Shown here: in pieces, positions 7,634 to 16,820 of the stretch
Layout: each line of letters begins with the position of its first letter
How positions within the stretch are numbered: position 1 is the stretch's first letter
Source of the DNA: Peptoniphilus rachelemmaiella
Lineage (GTDB): Bacteria > Bacillota > Clostridia > Tissierellales > Peptoniphilaceae
Length of the DNA: 64,000 nucleotides
Assembly: GCF_943169845.1 (NCBI RefSeq)
Contig: NZ_CALPBW010000010.1
Span: 1 to 64,000 of the forward strand
Direction: 5' to 3'
Notes under the pieces: model-generated
Database searches by the model: none
Told to the model about the DNA's origin: nothing
Seen by the model: only the letters and a program-made list of their open reading frames with translations
Position numbers and translations under genes: made by a program

Positions 7634-8389
7634 CTAAATATCCAATTCTAAATAGACGGGGCAGTGGTCGCTTCCGAAAATGTCGTCGCGAATGTCTGCC
7701 TCCACAATAGCATCGGCCAAACGGTCGCTCACCACAAAGTAATCGATGCGCCAACCGGCGTTCCTTTCCCGGGCCTTGGTGATGTAGCTCCACCAGCTGT
7801 AGCGATCCGCCGCATCGGGATAAAGGTGGCGGAAGGTGTCCGTGTAGCCGGCGTCCAAGAGATTTTGAAATTGGCTGCGCTCTTCGTCGGAAAAGCCCGC
7901 GTTTTTACGATTGGCCGCGGGGTTTTTCAGGTCGATTTCCTTGTGGGCCACGTTTAAATCCCCGCAGAGCACCACGGGCTTCACCTGATCCAACATATTC
8001 AGGTACTTGCGAAAATCCTCTTCCCATTCCATGCGGTAATCCAAGCGGGCCAGGCCCCGTTGGGAATTGGGGGTGTAGCAGGTTACCAGGAAGAAATCCT
8101 CGTACTCGCAGGTAATGACCCGCCCTTCCTTGTCGTGTTCTTCCATGTCGATGCCGTAGGACACGTGAATGGGCTCTTCCTTCGTGAAAACCGCCGTGCC
8201 GCTGTAGCCTTTTTTCTCCGCGTAGTTCCAGTATTGGTGGTAGCCCTCAAGCTCCAGATCCAGCTGGCCGGCGGAAAGCTTGGTTTCCTGCAAGCAGAAT
8301 ATATCCGCGTCCACGCCGTTAAAAAAGTCCATAAAGCCCTTTTTTATGGCGGCGCGAATGCCGTTGACATTCCATGAAATCAGTCGCAT
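7634..8389 (-). CDS. xth: Exodeoxyribonuclease III
   Basis: A 251-residue AP endonuclease/3'-5' exonuclease of the ExoIII branch of the endonuclease-exonuclease-phosphatase fold, acting in base excision repair. Visible motifs are [11 protein letters not shown] at 4-14, the metal ligand in CLQETKLS near 34, [14 protein letters not shown] near 145-160, and the C-terminal [11 protein letters not shown] with the catalytic His. Length is typical. It starts one base after the stop of the TtcA-like gene, with GAAGGAGAG as ribosome site inside that gene's end, so the two are cotranscribed. Confidence 0.96.
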   Translation of the reverse strand: MRLISWNVNGIRAAIKKGFMDFFNGVDADIFCLQETKLSAGQLDLELEGYHQYWNYAEKKGYSGTAVFTKEEPIHVSYGIDMEEHDKEGRVITCEYEDFFLVTCYTPNSQRGLARLDYRMEWEEDFRKYLNMLDQVKPVVLCGDLNVAHKEIDLKNPAANRKNAGFSDEERSQFQNLLDAGYTDTFRHLYPDAADRYSWWSYITKARERNAGWRIDYFVVSDRLADAIVEADIRDDIFGSDHCPVYLELDI

Positions 8390-8390
8390 A

Positions 8391-9209
8391 CTACTCTCCT
8401 TCCTCGTAGTGTTCCAAAAAGCTGTGCTTCTCTCCTTCGCTGTCTTTATAGCCTAAAATCGCCCCGAGCTCCACATTTTCCGCCGAGCGATAAATGGACA
8501 TGGCCACGTTGGGATTTTCCTCCGCAATGGTCTCGATGAGGTTTTTCACATAGGCACGGGCGCCGAAATTTTCCTTTGCCGTCACCGTGCAGGCGCAGTC
8601 GATGGGGGTGAGGTCATTGTATTTCACCCACTGGCGAATGTCCGATTCCCGAATAAAAATCATGGGGCGAATCAGCTCCATGCCCTCGAAATTCGTGGAA
8701 TGAAGCTTGGGCATCATGGTCTTGTAGCTGCCTCCGAAAAGCACATTCATCATCACCGTCTCGATAACATCGTCGAAGTGGTGGCCTAAAGCCAGCTTAT
8801 TCGCACCCAAAGACTTCGCCTTGTCGTAAAGGCTCCCCCGCCTCATGCGGGCGCACATGTAGCAGGGCTTCTCCCCGCCCATGTCCTCCGCCACCTCAAA
8901 GACATTGCTGTCGTAGATCTGAAGGGGAATCCCCATGGCCTTCGCCGTCTCCTCCACCTGCGTTCGAATGGCGGGCAGGTAGCCCGGATCCATGGTTAAA
9001 AACAAAAGCTCAAACTGCTTCTTGCCGTGGCGCTTCAATTCCTGCAAAAGCTTCGCGAGAAGCAAAGAATCCTTGCCACCGCTAATGGCTACGGCGATGA
9101 CATCCCCGTCTTCGATTAAATCGTAGTCGTTGATGCCCTTAATGAAACGGCGCCAAATGGTCTTCCGATATTTTTTTATAATGCTTCGTTCAATTTCTGC
9201 TATGGACAC
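8391..9209 (-). CDS. TtcA-like tRNA 2-thiolation enzyme
   Basis: A PP-loop ATP pyrophosphatase of 272 residues. The adenylation loop SGGKDS is at 43-48, the [10 protein letters not shown] pair of cysteines is in the middle, and a further Cys pair lies in [14 protein letters not shown], the arrangement of TtcA/TtuA-type tRNA thiolases that bind an Fe-S cluster. The likely role is sulfur insertion into tRNA (2-thiocytidine at position 32 if TtcA proper). I take the GTG at 9209 as start because AGAGAGGA precedes it by 7 bases; the upstream in-frame ATG at 9254 falls in a terminator-like hairpin. Operon with xth. Confidence 0.88.
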   Translation of the reverse strand: MSIAEIERSIIKKYRKTIWRRFIKGINDYDLIEDGDVIAVAISGGKDSLLLAKLLQELKRHGKKQFELLFLTMDPGYLPAIRTQVEETAKAMGIPLQIYDSNVFEVAEDMGGEKPCYMCARMRRGSLYDKAKSLGANKLALGHHFDDVIETVMMNVLFGGSYKTMMPKLHSTNFEGMELIRPMIFIRESDIRQWVKYNDLTPIDCACTVTAKENFGARAYVKNLIETIAEENPNVAMSIYRSAENVELGAILGYKDSEGEKHSFLEHYEEGE

Positions 9210-9225
9210 GTGCTCGTCCTCTCTA

Positions 9226-9253
9226 TTTAAAAAATCCCGGCTCCCCGGGATCA
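9226..9253 (-). terminator. Terminator-like hairpin ahead of the ttcA-like gene
   Basis: Minus-strand stem ATCCCGG-N4-CCGGGAT followed by TTTTTT lies 20 bases before the GTG start. A second GC-rich hairpin (GGCGGGC/GCCCGCC with TTTTATA) lies just upstream at 9280-9312. They could end an upstream transcript or act as attenuator; no known ligand motif is visible. Confidence 0.5.
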
Positions 9254-9377
9254 TACCATACCACTCTCATGGTACTATAAAAGGCGGGCCGTTTCAATCG
9301 CCGCCCGCCTCGTTGAAATAATTTTTACACGCCCCTTGCATTTTCCGCTACTATAGCCTAAAATAATAGGAGTACTC

Positions 9378-9453
9378 GCTAACGTGGCTCAGATGGTAGA
9401 GCAGCTGATTCGTAATCAGCAGGTCAGGGGTTCAAATCCCCTCGTTAGCTCCA
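9378..9453 (+). tRNA. tRNA-Thr (anticodon CGT)
   Basis: A 76-base cloverleaf. The acceptor stem GCTAACG pairs with CGTTAGC, followed by discriminator T and an encoded CCA. D-arm GGCTCAGATGGTAGAGC, anticodon arm CTGATT-CGT-AATCAG, T-arm CAGGGGTTCAAATCCCCTC. Anticodon CGT reads the threonine codon ACG. It stands alone, with a terminator directly downstream. Confidence 0.97.
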
Positions 9454-9456
9454 AAT

Positions 9457-9480
9457 GACGCCTACGGGCGTCTTTTTTTA
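9457..9480 (+). terminator. Terminator after tRNA-Thr
   Basis: Stem GACGCC-TACG-GGCGTC followed by seven T. Confidence 0.9.
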
Positions 9481-9495
9481 TGCCTTTTTCACAGA

Positions 9496-10167
9496 TTACA
9501 AATCCCGCTTCTTGAACTTTTTTAAAGCCGCCGTATAGGAAAGCACGGTCATGAGTACCAAAAATACGATGCCGAGAAGCACGATGAGTGCCACGTGGCT
9601 CGTCGCCCACAGGTATAGGGCCTTGACTTCCTTTGGGAATGCCGAGGCGGCAAAGCCGGATATGCCGACGACAACTAATGTCGCGGCGATGAGGGCTGCC
9701 CCGGCCACTGCCTTGGCTTTTTTGTGACCCACGGCAAAGAAAATCGGCACATTGATGTCCATAAAAAGGATGTACATGACGAGATAACCCCCGCCGACGG
9801 CCAAGCTTTCGCCGATAATAAGCGCGCCGCTTTTCGCCAGATTCACGCCGTTCATAATGACGAGGGCGACAAGCGTCGTGACGAGAAATACCACGAAAGA
9901 ATAAAGGTAGCGCCCCCGCACCGTGTCCTCATCTTCCATGCCGATCATGCGGTAGAGCCGTTCCGTCCCGGAATCTTCTCCCGTGACGAAGGGATAGGTC
10001 ATGATCATCAAAGACATGGTCATGGCGAAGACCATGGGGAAAAAAGAAAGATCCGTAAAATAAGTAAAGCCCACGGAAAACAGGATGAAAAAAGCGATGG
10101 GTTTCCACGTAATATAAGGGCGAATGCTCAAAAAATCCATTTTGCAGGTTTTAAGCATCTTCATCAC
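9496..10167 (-). CDS. ABC transporter permease (ABC-2-like)
   Basis: A 223-residue integral membrane protein with about six hydrophobic segments and no recognisable catalytic motif. It overlaps the end of the ATP-binding gene at 10151 by 17 bases and is the last gene of a GntR-ATPase-permease operon. Small permeases in this setting (YtrA-type operons) form exporters or bacitracin/cell-envelope stress transporters; the substrate is unknown. Confidence 0.82.
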   Translation of the reverse strand: MMKMLKTCKMDFLSIRPYITWKPIAFFILFSVGFTYFTDLSFFPMVFAMTMSLMIMTYPFVTGEDSGTERLYRMIGMEDEDTVRGRYLYSFVVFLVTTLVALVIMNGVNLAKSGALIIGESLAVGGGYLVMYILFMDINVPIFFAVGHKKAKAVAGAALIAATLVVVGISGFAASAFPKEVKALYLWATSHVALIVLLGIVFLVLMTVLSYTAALKKFKKRDL

Positions 10168-11005
10168 CTCGATGGTAAAACGTCATAATGCGGTCGATGG
10201 AGGGCTTCTCCACCACGGTGTTTTCGCCGAAAGCTTTCGCGACTTCTGCCGTCACCAATACTTCCACGTGGGTGGATGTTTTTTTCTTGCCGAGAATTTT
10301 TTTCGGATCCATCCCACTTAAATTCGCCTCACTGCATTTTACAATGCGATAAGTCTCCAAAAAGTCGTCTTTCGTGCCGTAAAAAATCATCTCGCCGTCC
10401 ATAATGAAAGCGATGTAATCGGCGATGGCCTCCAAATCTTCCGTAATGTGAGTGGAAAAGAGCACGGTGTTCTCCTCATCCTCCGCCATGTAGCGCTGAA
10501 TGGTGTCGCGAAATTCATCCCGAGAGCGGGGATCCAGCCCGCTGGTGGGCTCGTCCAAGATCAAGGTCTTGGCGCCGTGGGACAGAGCGGCGGCGAGCAT
10601 AAGCTTCGTCGTCATGCCCCTAGAGAGGCTCTTCACATTTAGTTTTTTGTCGATGCCGTAAGCGGCCACGCGCTTCAAAAATTCCGCGCCCTTCCAATTT
10701 TTATAGCCCACGGACAAGACATTGTTCACGTCTTCCACAGACCAGTCTTTCGGAAAATAAGATTCATCGAGGACGATGCCCACATCCTGCAGGTAGTCGT
10801 TGTCTTCCTGCCGCACGCCGCGGTAGTGCACCTCGCCTCCATTTAAATGATTGAGATTTAAAATAGCGCGAATGGTGGTCGTCTTGCCCGAGCCGTTAGG
10901 GCCGATAAACCCCGTAATAAATCCCTCTTTCACGGGAAAACTGACCCCATTTAAAGTAAAGGCGCTGTATTCTTTGCGAATCTCTTTTAATGCGATTCGA
11001 TCCAT
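10151..11005 (-). CDS. ABC transporter ATP-binding protein
   Basis: A 284-residue ATPase subunit. Walker A GPNGSGKTT is at 35-43, the signature-like LSRGMTTKLMLA near 130, Walker B with D-loop LILDEPTSGLDP near 155, and the switch His in STHITED near 190. The degenerate signature (LSRGM instead of LSGGQ) is characteristic of the YtrB/BcrA-like exporter ATPases. Its start abuts the end of the GntR gene. It energises the permease encoded just downstream. Confidence 0.93.
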   Translation of the reverse strand: MDRIALKEIRKEYSAFTLNGVSFPVKEGFITGFIGPNGSGKTTTIRAILNLNHLNGGEVHYRGVRQEDNDYLQDVGIVLDESYFPKDWSVEDVNNVLSVGYKNWKGAEFLKRVAAYGIDKKLNVKSLSRGMTTKLMLAAALSHGAKTLILDEPTSGLDPRSRDEFRDTIQRYMAEDEENTVLFSTHITEDLEAIADYIAFIMDGEMIFYGTKDDFLETYRIVKCSEANLSGMDPKKILGKKKTSTHVEVLVTAEVAKAFGENTVVEKPSIDRIMTFYHRGDEDA

Positions 11006-11379
11006 TAGTCACCTCCGAATAACACATCCAGCATGGCCACAATATCTTTCTTGGCGATGCCGTGATCCTTGGCAATGGCGACAACGGCTTCCATGTGCCC
11101 TTCTATTTCTTTTTGCACGATTTCCCGCGCCACATTTTCGTTTTTCTCGGCGACAAAAGATCCCTTCCCCTGCCGCGTCACGATAAATCCATCCGCCTCC
11201 AGCGCATCGTAGGCTTTTTTCACCGTCATAATGCTAATGGAAAGATCCTTGGCGAGGACGCGAATGGAAGGAAGCTTTTCGTCGTATGCCAACACGTCGT
11301 TTATAATTTGATCGCGAATTTGATTCCGCAGCTGTTCGTAAATGGGAACCGAGGCGGAATTGTCAATGATGATGTCCAT
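11005..11379 (-). CDS. GntR-family regulator (YtrA-like)
   Basis: A 124-residue regulator with a GntR winged helix at about 10-78 (motif LPSIRVLAKDLSISIMTVKK) and a short C-terminal helical dimerisation tail, the size of the YtrA subfamily. These proteins normally repress their own ABC operon until a cell-envelope or peptide stress signal appears. It is the first gene of the operon with the ATPase and permease downstream. A T-rich gap separates it from the next unit. Confidence 0.93.
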   Translation of the reverse strand: MDIIIDNSASVPIYEQLRNQIRDQIINDVLAYDEKLPSIRVLAKDLSISIMTVKKAYDALEADGFIVTRQGKGSFVAEKNENVAREIVQKEIEGHMEAVVAIAKDHGIAKKDIVAMLDVLFGGD

Positions 11380-11430
11380 GGCTATCCCTCATTTCCATAA
11401 CAGTGTATAACAGTAATGAACACTTGTCAA

Positions 11431-11476
11431 TAAAAAAAAGCCATTTCCAATCTTAACCAGATTAGAAATGGCCTTC
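11431..11476 (-). terminator. Terminator of the LanFEG/two-component operon
   Basis: Minus-strand stem GCCATTTCTAATCT / AGATTGGAAATGGC (one mismatch) followed by eight T, after the histidine kinase gene. Confidence 0.9.
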
Positions 11477-11490
11477 GTTCCAATGTTTTC

Positions 11491-12867
11491 TCACGCAATA
11501 GGTTCCAGAGGCAGAATCAAGGTAACCATCGCCCCCTTCCCCGACGGGCGATTTTTTATTTTCAGATAGCCGTGATGCAAGTCGGCGACGGTTTTTGCCG
11601 TGTAAAGTCCCAAGCCGTAATGGATCGAGCTGTGACGACTCTTATCGCCGCGATAAAAGGGTTCCGAAGCTCGCTTTAAATCCTCGTCGGAAAATCCGGG
11701 GCCGTAATCGCCAACGGTCATTTCGAGGGTGTTTTCTCCTGTTGAAATAAGCAGTTCCACAGCCGATGCCTCGGGCGCATAGTGAATGGCATTCATGAGT
11801 AGATTCTGCACCCCTCGCTCCAATTGTTTTAAATCCACCGACACATAGCTGTTTCCGACATGCAAGGATTCCTCGATTGGGCACCCATAAGTGTTCGCTA
11901 TTTCCCGAGCCAGGGCCGTTATTTTTTCCGCGACAACAGAAATATGCAATCTTTTTAAATCCAATTCCTCGGAAACACCGAACTGATTCACTTCCATAAG
12001 GGCGTGGGCATAGGCCGAAATCCGCGTCGAATTTTTTTCAATGAAATCAACGTAGCTTCTTTGCTCATCGGATAATTTCGTCTCTTTCAACAATTCCGCG
12101 TTCCCCCGGATAATGGCGACGGGCGTTTTCAAATCATGGGCCAGTGAGGAAATTTGGTTTTTCCTATTCGCCTCTTCCGTCCATTTTTCTCTCAGGGATC
12201 GACTCAATGCGATTTTCATCTTTTCCAAAGCATTTAATACACCGTTAAATTCTTTAATGGTCGACATCCCTATTTCAAAATCTAAATTCTGTTTCGCGAT
12301 TTCCTCCGACGCTTCGATCATCGGCGTCAATTGCTTCGTCAAACGTCTCGCCCAAATCAGGGTAATGGTCATGGCGCTTATAAAGCATAAACTTACCATG
12401 AGGGCGGAAAACAAATAATTTACGGGAGGGAAGTGGGCCTCCATCCAGGGATTGGAATAGCGAGGCTTCAGGGTGTAGTGGGCTACCACCACGCCCTCCC
12501 GGCGCTCGATCTCCATATAAGCGGAAGACGGCGTGGACATTACCTGCCCCCGGAGAAAGGCCATTGCTTTTTTCCTCTCCGCCGCCGAGATATTGGAGTC
12601 GACCAGATGCCCGTTATCTGCGAAATACGCGTAACCGACGTGCTCAGGAATCATAGCGGGATCAAATGGCTCTGCCTGGGCGATTTTCGCCTTGTTTCGA
12701 AGAATTAACTGTTCCGTCGCATCAGCTGGTACGATTCCGTTCAATCGATACGCCGCCACAAAAAGAACCAGTGCAAGGCCCGCAGATGCTGCAAGACCGA
12801 GTGCGATACTGAGCAAATACTTAAGAAAGACGAGTTTTAGGGACTGCCCTTTTTTATTTAGTTCCAT
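11491..12867 (-). CDS. Sensor histidine kinase
   Basis: A 458-residue membrane kinase. A transmembrane helix lies near 15-37, an extracytoplasmic loop of ~110 residues follows, and a second transmembrane helix is near 150-170. Then come a HAMP-like segment, the H-box SSLAHDLKTPVAI near 245, an N-box (NLLMNAIHYAPEA), and G-boxes (DYGPGFSDED, HYGLGLYTAK). It overlaps the response regulator gene by 10 bases, so the two are a cognate pair. Genes for a LanFEG-type immunity transporter lie upstream in the same operon. By analogy with SpaK/NisK/CprK it probably senses a cationic peptide such as a lantibiotic; the ligand itself is inference. Confidence 0.95.
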   Translation of the reverse strand: MELNKKGQSLKLVFLKYLLSIALGLAASAGLALVLFVAAYRLNGIVPADATEQLILRNKAKIAQAEPFDPAMIPEHVGYAYFADNGHLVDSNISAAERKKAMAFLRGQVMSTPSSAYMEIERREGVVVAHYTLKPRYSNPWMEAHFPPVNYLFSALMVSLCFISAMTITLIWARRLTKQLTPMIEASEEIAKQNLDFEIGMSTIKEFNGVLNALEKMKIALSRSLREKWTEEANRKNQISSLAHDLKTPVAIIRGNAELLKETKLSDEQRSYVDFIEKNSTRISAYAHALMEVNQFGVSEELDLKRLHISVVAEKITALAREIANTYGCPIEESLHVGNSYVSVDLKQLERGVQNLLMNAIHYAPEASAVELLISTGENTLEMTVGDYGPGFSDEDLKRASEPFYRGDKSRHSSIHYGLGLYTAKTVADLHHGYLKIKNRPSGKGAMVTLILPLEPIA

Positions 12868-13517
12868 TTATAGCCAATTCCCCACACAGTCGCAATGGGC
12901 TTTTCGCCGACCCGTTGAAACTTCGCCCGAATGTTTTTTACGTGCTCGGAAACCGCCGATGGTTCGCCTTCCCCCTCGTAGCCGAAAACCTGTTCATAAA
13001 TCTGCTCTTTCGAGAAGACCTGCCCTTTTCTTTCAGCCAGAAGCACACAAATCCGGTACTCGGATTTCGTCAAAGGTACTTTTTCTTCTTCTACAAAAAT
13101 GCTTTTTGAAGACAGATCAAAGCGAATCGATCCAAGGTTGAATCCGGCATGTTTTTCTCTCTGCTCTCTCCTTAAGTGCGCCTCCACCCGCGCGAGCAAT
13201 TCCTGTACGCCGAAAGGCTTTGTAATGTAGTCGTCTCCGCCGCTTAAAAGCCCTTCCACAATGTCTGCCTCCATGGACTTTGCCGTTAAAAAGAGAATGG
13301 GACAGTCCACGATGCGACGAATTTTTTTACAGAAAGTCATGCCGTCCATCCCGGGCATCATGACATCCAGTAAAATCAAATCGTATTTTCGCAAACTGTT
13401 TTCGTCTAATTCCAACGGATTTTGAACCGCATGAAGGCAATGGCCATTCTTTTTCAGAATATTTTCGATTAACACGAGCATATCCTCTTCGTCGTCGACG
13501 GCAAGTATCGTCGCCAC
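12858..13517 (-). CDS. OmpR-family response regulator
   Basis: A 219-residue regulator with receiver domain (acidic pair VDDEED near 8-13, phospho-acceptor Asp in LILLDVMMPGMDG near 52, Thr/Lys switch FLTAKS and TKPFG) and a C-terminal winged helix (about 125-219, ending GYKWN). The start is GTG at 13517 with GGAGGTG 5 bases upstream. The upstream ATG at 13538 has no such site. It lies between the ABC genes and the kinase gene in one operon and probably activates the ABC genes. Confidence 0.95.
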   Translation of the reverse strand: MATILAVDDEEDMLVLIENILKKNGHCLHAVQNPLELDENSLRKYDLILLDVMMPGMDGMTFCKKIRRIVDCPILFLTAKSMEADIVEGLLSGGDDYITKPFGVQELLARVEAHLRREQREKHAGFNLGSIRFDLSSKSIFVEEEKVPLTKSEYRICVLLAERKGQVFSKEQIYEQVFGYEGEGEPSAVSEHVKNIRAKFQRVGEKPIATVWGIGYKWN

Positions 13518-13576
13518 AAAATCACCTCCGCTATGCATCTAGCGCTTTTTCTTCTTAATTGATTATTTATAGGATT

Positions 13577-14317
13577 TCAATCGCCCCATTGTCCTCCGTC
13601 CCACCGATTAAACCAAATGACGGAGCCGATAAAGATCACTGCCGTCATGGGAAGGGCCGAAAATCCCCACTTCGCCATCTCTGCTGCTAGAAGGGAATGG
13701 TTTTGGTGCGCACTGGCTAAAATATAGGTCCCCGGCAAGCGTGCGGGCCAGGTGCAGGGGATAAAATACCAAAGCTTATCGCCTAATCCGGTGATGGCGA
13801 GAAGGGCGATGAGTGTTTCTACAACACCAAGCCCCATGGACGGGACCGAACCCAGTGCCAATGCCACCCACAAGTGAATCAAGTAGACGGCAACGGATGC
13901 GGCTAAAAGAAGCAACAGCGCCGCAAACCAAACAGCAAGTGTTTGGTGACCGAAAAGCCCTCCAAAGACGCCGACGGCTACGGACGTCGCCCAAATGAAT
14001 CCAAGAAACAGGGCCCCCGCTTTTCCCAAATAAGCCCTCGTCCTTGACGGCGCCGAAAGCAACAGTTGAAAATGGCCTGCGCCGCTTTCCATCTCCGCCA
14101 CTTTAGATATCAAAACACCGACTACGATGGGCACTGCCGCGCCTAAAAGCGTGAAATAGTTCTGAATCGTCTCATCGGGCATAAAATTTTTTATGCCGGT
14201 AAATTGACATGCCCCATAGAAGGCTAGGGCGTAGAGTACCGGTAAAATACCATGGATCCAAAGAATCCACGTGTGTTTAATTTTATAAAGCTCTGCTTTT
14301 AAAACTCTACCCATCAT
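13577..14317 (-). CDS. Lantibiotic-immunity ABC permease, second subunit (LanG-like)
   Basis: A 246-residue permease with about six transmembrane helices. The N-terminus GRVLKAELYKIKHTWI and the segment SAPSRTRAYLGKA near 90 are typical of LanE/LanG/MutG-type ABC-2 permeases. The start ATG at 14317 overlaps the preceding stop as ATGA with GGAGGT upstream. With the ATPase at 15051 and the first permease at 14314 it would form an exporter that removes lantibiotics or related peptides from the membrane. Confidence 0.85.
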   Translation of the reverse strand: MMGRVLKAELYKIKHTWILWIHGILPVLYALAFYGACQFTGIKNFMPDETIQNYFTLLGAAVPIVVGVLISKVAEMESGAGHFQLLLSAPSRTRAYLGKAGALFLGFIWATSVAVGVFGGLFGHQTLAVWFAALLLLLAASVAVYLIHLWVALALGSVPSMGLGVVETLIALLAITGLGDKLWYFIPCTWPARLPGTYILASAHQNHSLLAAEMAKWGFSALPMTAVIFIGSVIWFNRWDGGQWGD

Positions 14318-15063
14318 TTTACCTCCTGGGTCGCAAACCATCGAGCCGTTATCCCGGACAATAAGATAAAAATCCCAAGAGATAGCGCGCAGGGAATGAT
14401 GATCGACGTGTTTTCGATCATGGGTTCGGCAACTTCCGCCACAAGACCGTTGGGCAGGAGGTGCAGAATCGGTACCATTAAACGCGCACCCCACGCGTAG
14501 GGACAAAGGAGCCACATGGACGTATCAGCGAACATAGCCCCCAATGCCGCGCCCAACAAGATGTTGATGGACACGGCGGCCGATAAGCCGAACTTCTTCG
14601 CCAGAAACAGGCACAAAGGCACTTGCCACAGGTTTACAAAAAATAATACACCACTGGCAAAAAGTAGGGTGTCCCACCCCAGATTCGGCGTCAGTTGACT
14701 ACCCAGAAAAGATTGTAGGATTCCGACACCCGTCATGTGGATGGCAGAGGCGAATAAAAGATACACTGAAGCCACAAGTACTTTTGCAACCCACACTTTT
14801 TTTAGATCGACGTGAAGAGAAAAAATGGCGCGGTAAGCCAATTTTCTCTCATCTCTTCGATGCACCATGGCTGGTACCAAAGCAAAGGTCGCCGGCAATA
14901 GAATCACATACCACCAGTTGTATGCATCGACAGAAAAGTAGGGCGGCATAAGTACGAAAGCCATGGCGAGGGGCATTAGGGACATGATAACGACGAATGT
15001 TTTTAAAAAGGTATGCTTCTGCTTTAAATGCTCAGCGAGAATATATTTTTTCATTTGCGCCAC
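14314..15063 (-). CDS. Lantibiotic-immunity ABC permease, first subunit (LanE-like)
   Basis: A 249-residue six-helix permease starting MAQMKKYILAEHLKQKHTF, the N-terminus typical of LanE/MutE proteins. It overlaps the ATPase gene by 13 bases upstream and the second permease by 4 bases downstream (ATGA), which points to tight translational coupling. The two permeases are distinct paralogues, as in NisEG, SpaEG and CprBC. Confidence 0.87.
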   Translation of the reverse strand: MAQMKKYILAEHLKQKHTFLKTFVVIMSLMPLAMAFVLMPPYFSVDAYNWWYVILLPATFALVPAMVHRRDERKLAYRAIFSLHVDLKKVWVAKVLVASVYLLFASAIHMTGVGILQSFLGSQLTPNLGWDTLLFASGVLFFVNLWQVPLCLFLAKKFGLSAAVSINILLGAALGAMFADTSMWLLCPYAWGARLMVPILHLLPNGLVAEVAEPMIENTSIIIPCALSLGIFILLSGITARWFATQEVK

Positions 15064-15758
15064 CCCTCGCTTCCATTGACGACCGTCATGTAGCGCGACT
15101 CTAAATCGTCGTTTTCTGCAATTTTTTCTTGGTACTTTAATTCACCGCCGACGATAATTCCCACGTGGTCGGCCGATTGCGCCACTTCTCCTAAAATGTG
15201 ACTGGATAAAACGACCGTCATGCCTTTTTTCGGGAAACTCCGAATTAAATCACGCAAATCCCGAATGCCCTCAGGATCCAGACCATTGGTCGGCTCGTCT
15301 AAAATTAATAGCTTTGGTCGGTTCACCAAGGCGATGGCAATGCCCAGCCGTTGCTTCATTCCCATGGAAAATTGTCCCGCCTTCTTTTTCCCCGTATCCT
15401 TTAAATCGACAATGTCCAAAACTTCATCGATGCGTTCGTCGCCCAATCCCAATAACAGGGTTCTCACCTTCAGATTTTCTTCAGCGCTTAAATTATCGTA
15501 CAAAGGCGGCGTTTCGATAAGGGCACCGATCGCCGCTAAATCGTTGCGGCTCCAAGGATGTCCATCAAATAAAATATCTCCCGATGTCTTGTGAAGCATG
15601 CCCGCAATCATCTTTAAAGTCGTCGATTTTCCCGCGCCATTTGGCCCAAGCAATCCGTAAACGGTGTTTTTTTCCACCTTTAAATCCAAATGATTCACGG
15701 CAATTTGCTCTTTAAACGTCTTCGTTAAGCCCTTTGTTTCTAAAATATATTTTTCCAT
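15051..15758 (-). CDS. Lantibiotic-immunity ABC ATP-binding protein (LanF-like)
   Basis: A 235-residue ATPase. Walker A GPNGAGKST is near 36-44, the Q-loop is replaced by GALIETPPLY (glutamate in place of glutamine, the 'E-loop' that marks lantibiotic-immunity LanF ATPases), the signature is FSMGMKQRLG, Walker B LLILDEPTNGLDPEG, and the switch is SSHILGE. It is the first gene of a five-gene operon with two permeases, a response regulator and a kinase. No lantibiotic precursor or synthetase gene is nearby, so this is a defence (resistance) rather than producer-immunity locus. Confidence 0.93.
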   Translation of the reverse strand: MEKYILETKGLTKTFKEQIAVNHLDLKVEKNTVYGLLGPNGAGKSTTLKMIAGMLHKTSGDILFDGHPWSRNDLAAIGALIETPPLYDNLSAEENLKVRTLLLGLGDERIDEVLDIVDLKDTGKKKAGQFSMGMKQRLGIAIALVNRPKLLILDEPTNGLDPEGIRDLRDLIRSFPKKGMTVVLSSHILGEVAQSADHVGIIVGGELKYQEKIAENDDLESRYMTVVNGSEGWRK

Positions 15759-15826
15759 AGCTTATCCCTCCTTCTATTTCTAAGGAGAGTATACGGAACA
15801 ACTTTAAGGATTTTATAAGGAAGCGC

Positions 15827-15863
15827 TAAAAAACCGGCGATGGCCCATGCCGCGAATCGCCGG
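15827..15863 (-). terminator. Terminator of rarD
   Basis: Minus-strand stem CCCGGCGAT / ATCGCCGGT (apart from the end pair) with loop, followed by TTTTT, 7-40 bases after the stop. Confidence 0.8.
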
Positions 15864-15869
15864 GTACAT

Positions 15870-16733
15870 TTATTCTATATGCTCCGTTTTCTTCCTCTCT
15901 CTGAAGCCGTCCGCCAGAAACAGTACCACGCCGGACCACACGAAGGCGAACATGATGGCGTGGATGGTGGTGAATTCCTCGCCCATGATGAAGACGCCGA
16001 GGAGGAGTTGGATGGTGGGGTTGATGTACATTAAGACACCGGCGAGGGATAGGCTCGTGTCTTTCATGCCCACGGCAAAAAAGATGAGGGGCACGGTGGT
16101 GGCGACGCCCATGGTGGGGATGAGCAGGTATTCTCTCACGCCAAGGCCTTCGAGGTGGCTAAAGGCCACGAGGTAAATCAGGGCGACGGGCACGACGAGG
16201 AAAGTTTCCATAAAGATGCTCAGCATCCCCGAGGCGGTGATTTGTTTTTTTATGGCGCCGTAGAAGGCGAAGCTGGTGCCGATAATAATGGCAAAGACGG
16301 GCAGCTTGCCGTAGGCGACGATGGGCACGGTAACGCCGAGTATGGCCAAGGCGAAGGCCACCCACTGCAGAGGCCGGAGCCGTTCGTTGTAAATGAAAAA
16401 GCCCAGGACGATGGAGAAGATGGGATACATGTAATAGGCCAGGGAGGCGTCGATAACGCGGCCGGTCATGACAGCGATAATGTAGCCGCCCCAGTTAATC
16501 GTAATGGTGATGCCCGCCAAGAGCAAAAAGAGCATCTGCCTTTTGTCTTTCATTAAGGCGAGGATGGCAGGGCCCTGACCCATAATGAGCATGACAATGA
16601 GACAAAAGAGCATGGAAAAGATGATTCGAAAGGACAGAACGGCCAAGGGATCCATGGCGCCGAAAAGGGGCCAATACAAAACGAGGAAGGCCCACATTAA
16701 GTAGCAGGCCAATACTTTTAAACTTCCGGGCAT
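15870..16733 (-). CDS. rarD: RarD-type EamA transporter
   Basis: A 287-residue protein with ten predicted transmembrane helices in two EamA halves. It has the RarD-type N-terminus (YLMWAFLVLYWPLFG) and the conserved RII arginine near 36 (AVLSFRIIFSM). RarD proteins are putative drug/metabolite exporters; the physiological substrate is not established. It is transcribed alone, downstream of truA but beyond that gene's own terminator. Confidence 0.9.
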   Translation of the reverse strand: MPGSLKVLACYLMWAFLVLYWPLFGAMDPLAVLSFRIIFSMLFCLIVMLIMGQGPAILALMKDKRQMLFLLLAGITITINWGGYIIAVMTGRVIDASLAYYMYPIFSIVLGFFIYNERLRPLQWVAFALAILGVTVPIVAYGKLPVFAIIIGTSFAFYGAIKKQITASGMLSIFMETFLVVPVALIYLVAFSHLEGLGVREYLLIPTMGVATTVPLIFFAVGMKDTSLSLAGVLMYINPTIQLLLGVFIMGEEFTTIHAIMFAFVWSGVVLFLADGFRERKKTEHIE

Positions 16734-16793
16734 CGTGCACCTCTTTCTATGTATTGTCTTTTATCTTATCACGTAAAGGCCATGTTTTAAGCA

Positions 16794-16820
16794 AAAAAAT
16801 AGCACGTTTTTCGTGCTATT
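16794..16820 (-). terminator. Terminator at the end of truA
   Basis: Minus-strand stem AATAGCACG-N5-CGTGCTATT followed by TTTTT. The stem contains the truA stop codon. It ends the ecfA1-ecfA2-ecfT-truA operon. Confidence 0.88.

Noticed and set aside
9210-9254. N-terminal extension of the TtcA-like protein
   Set aside because: The extension covers a terminator-like hairpin; the GTG at 9209 has its own ribosome site.
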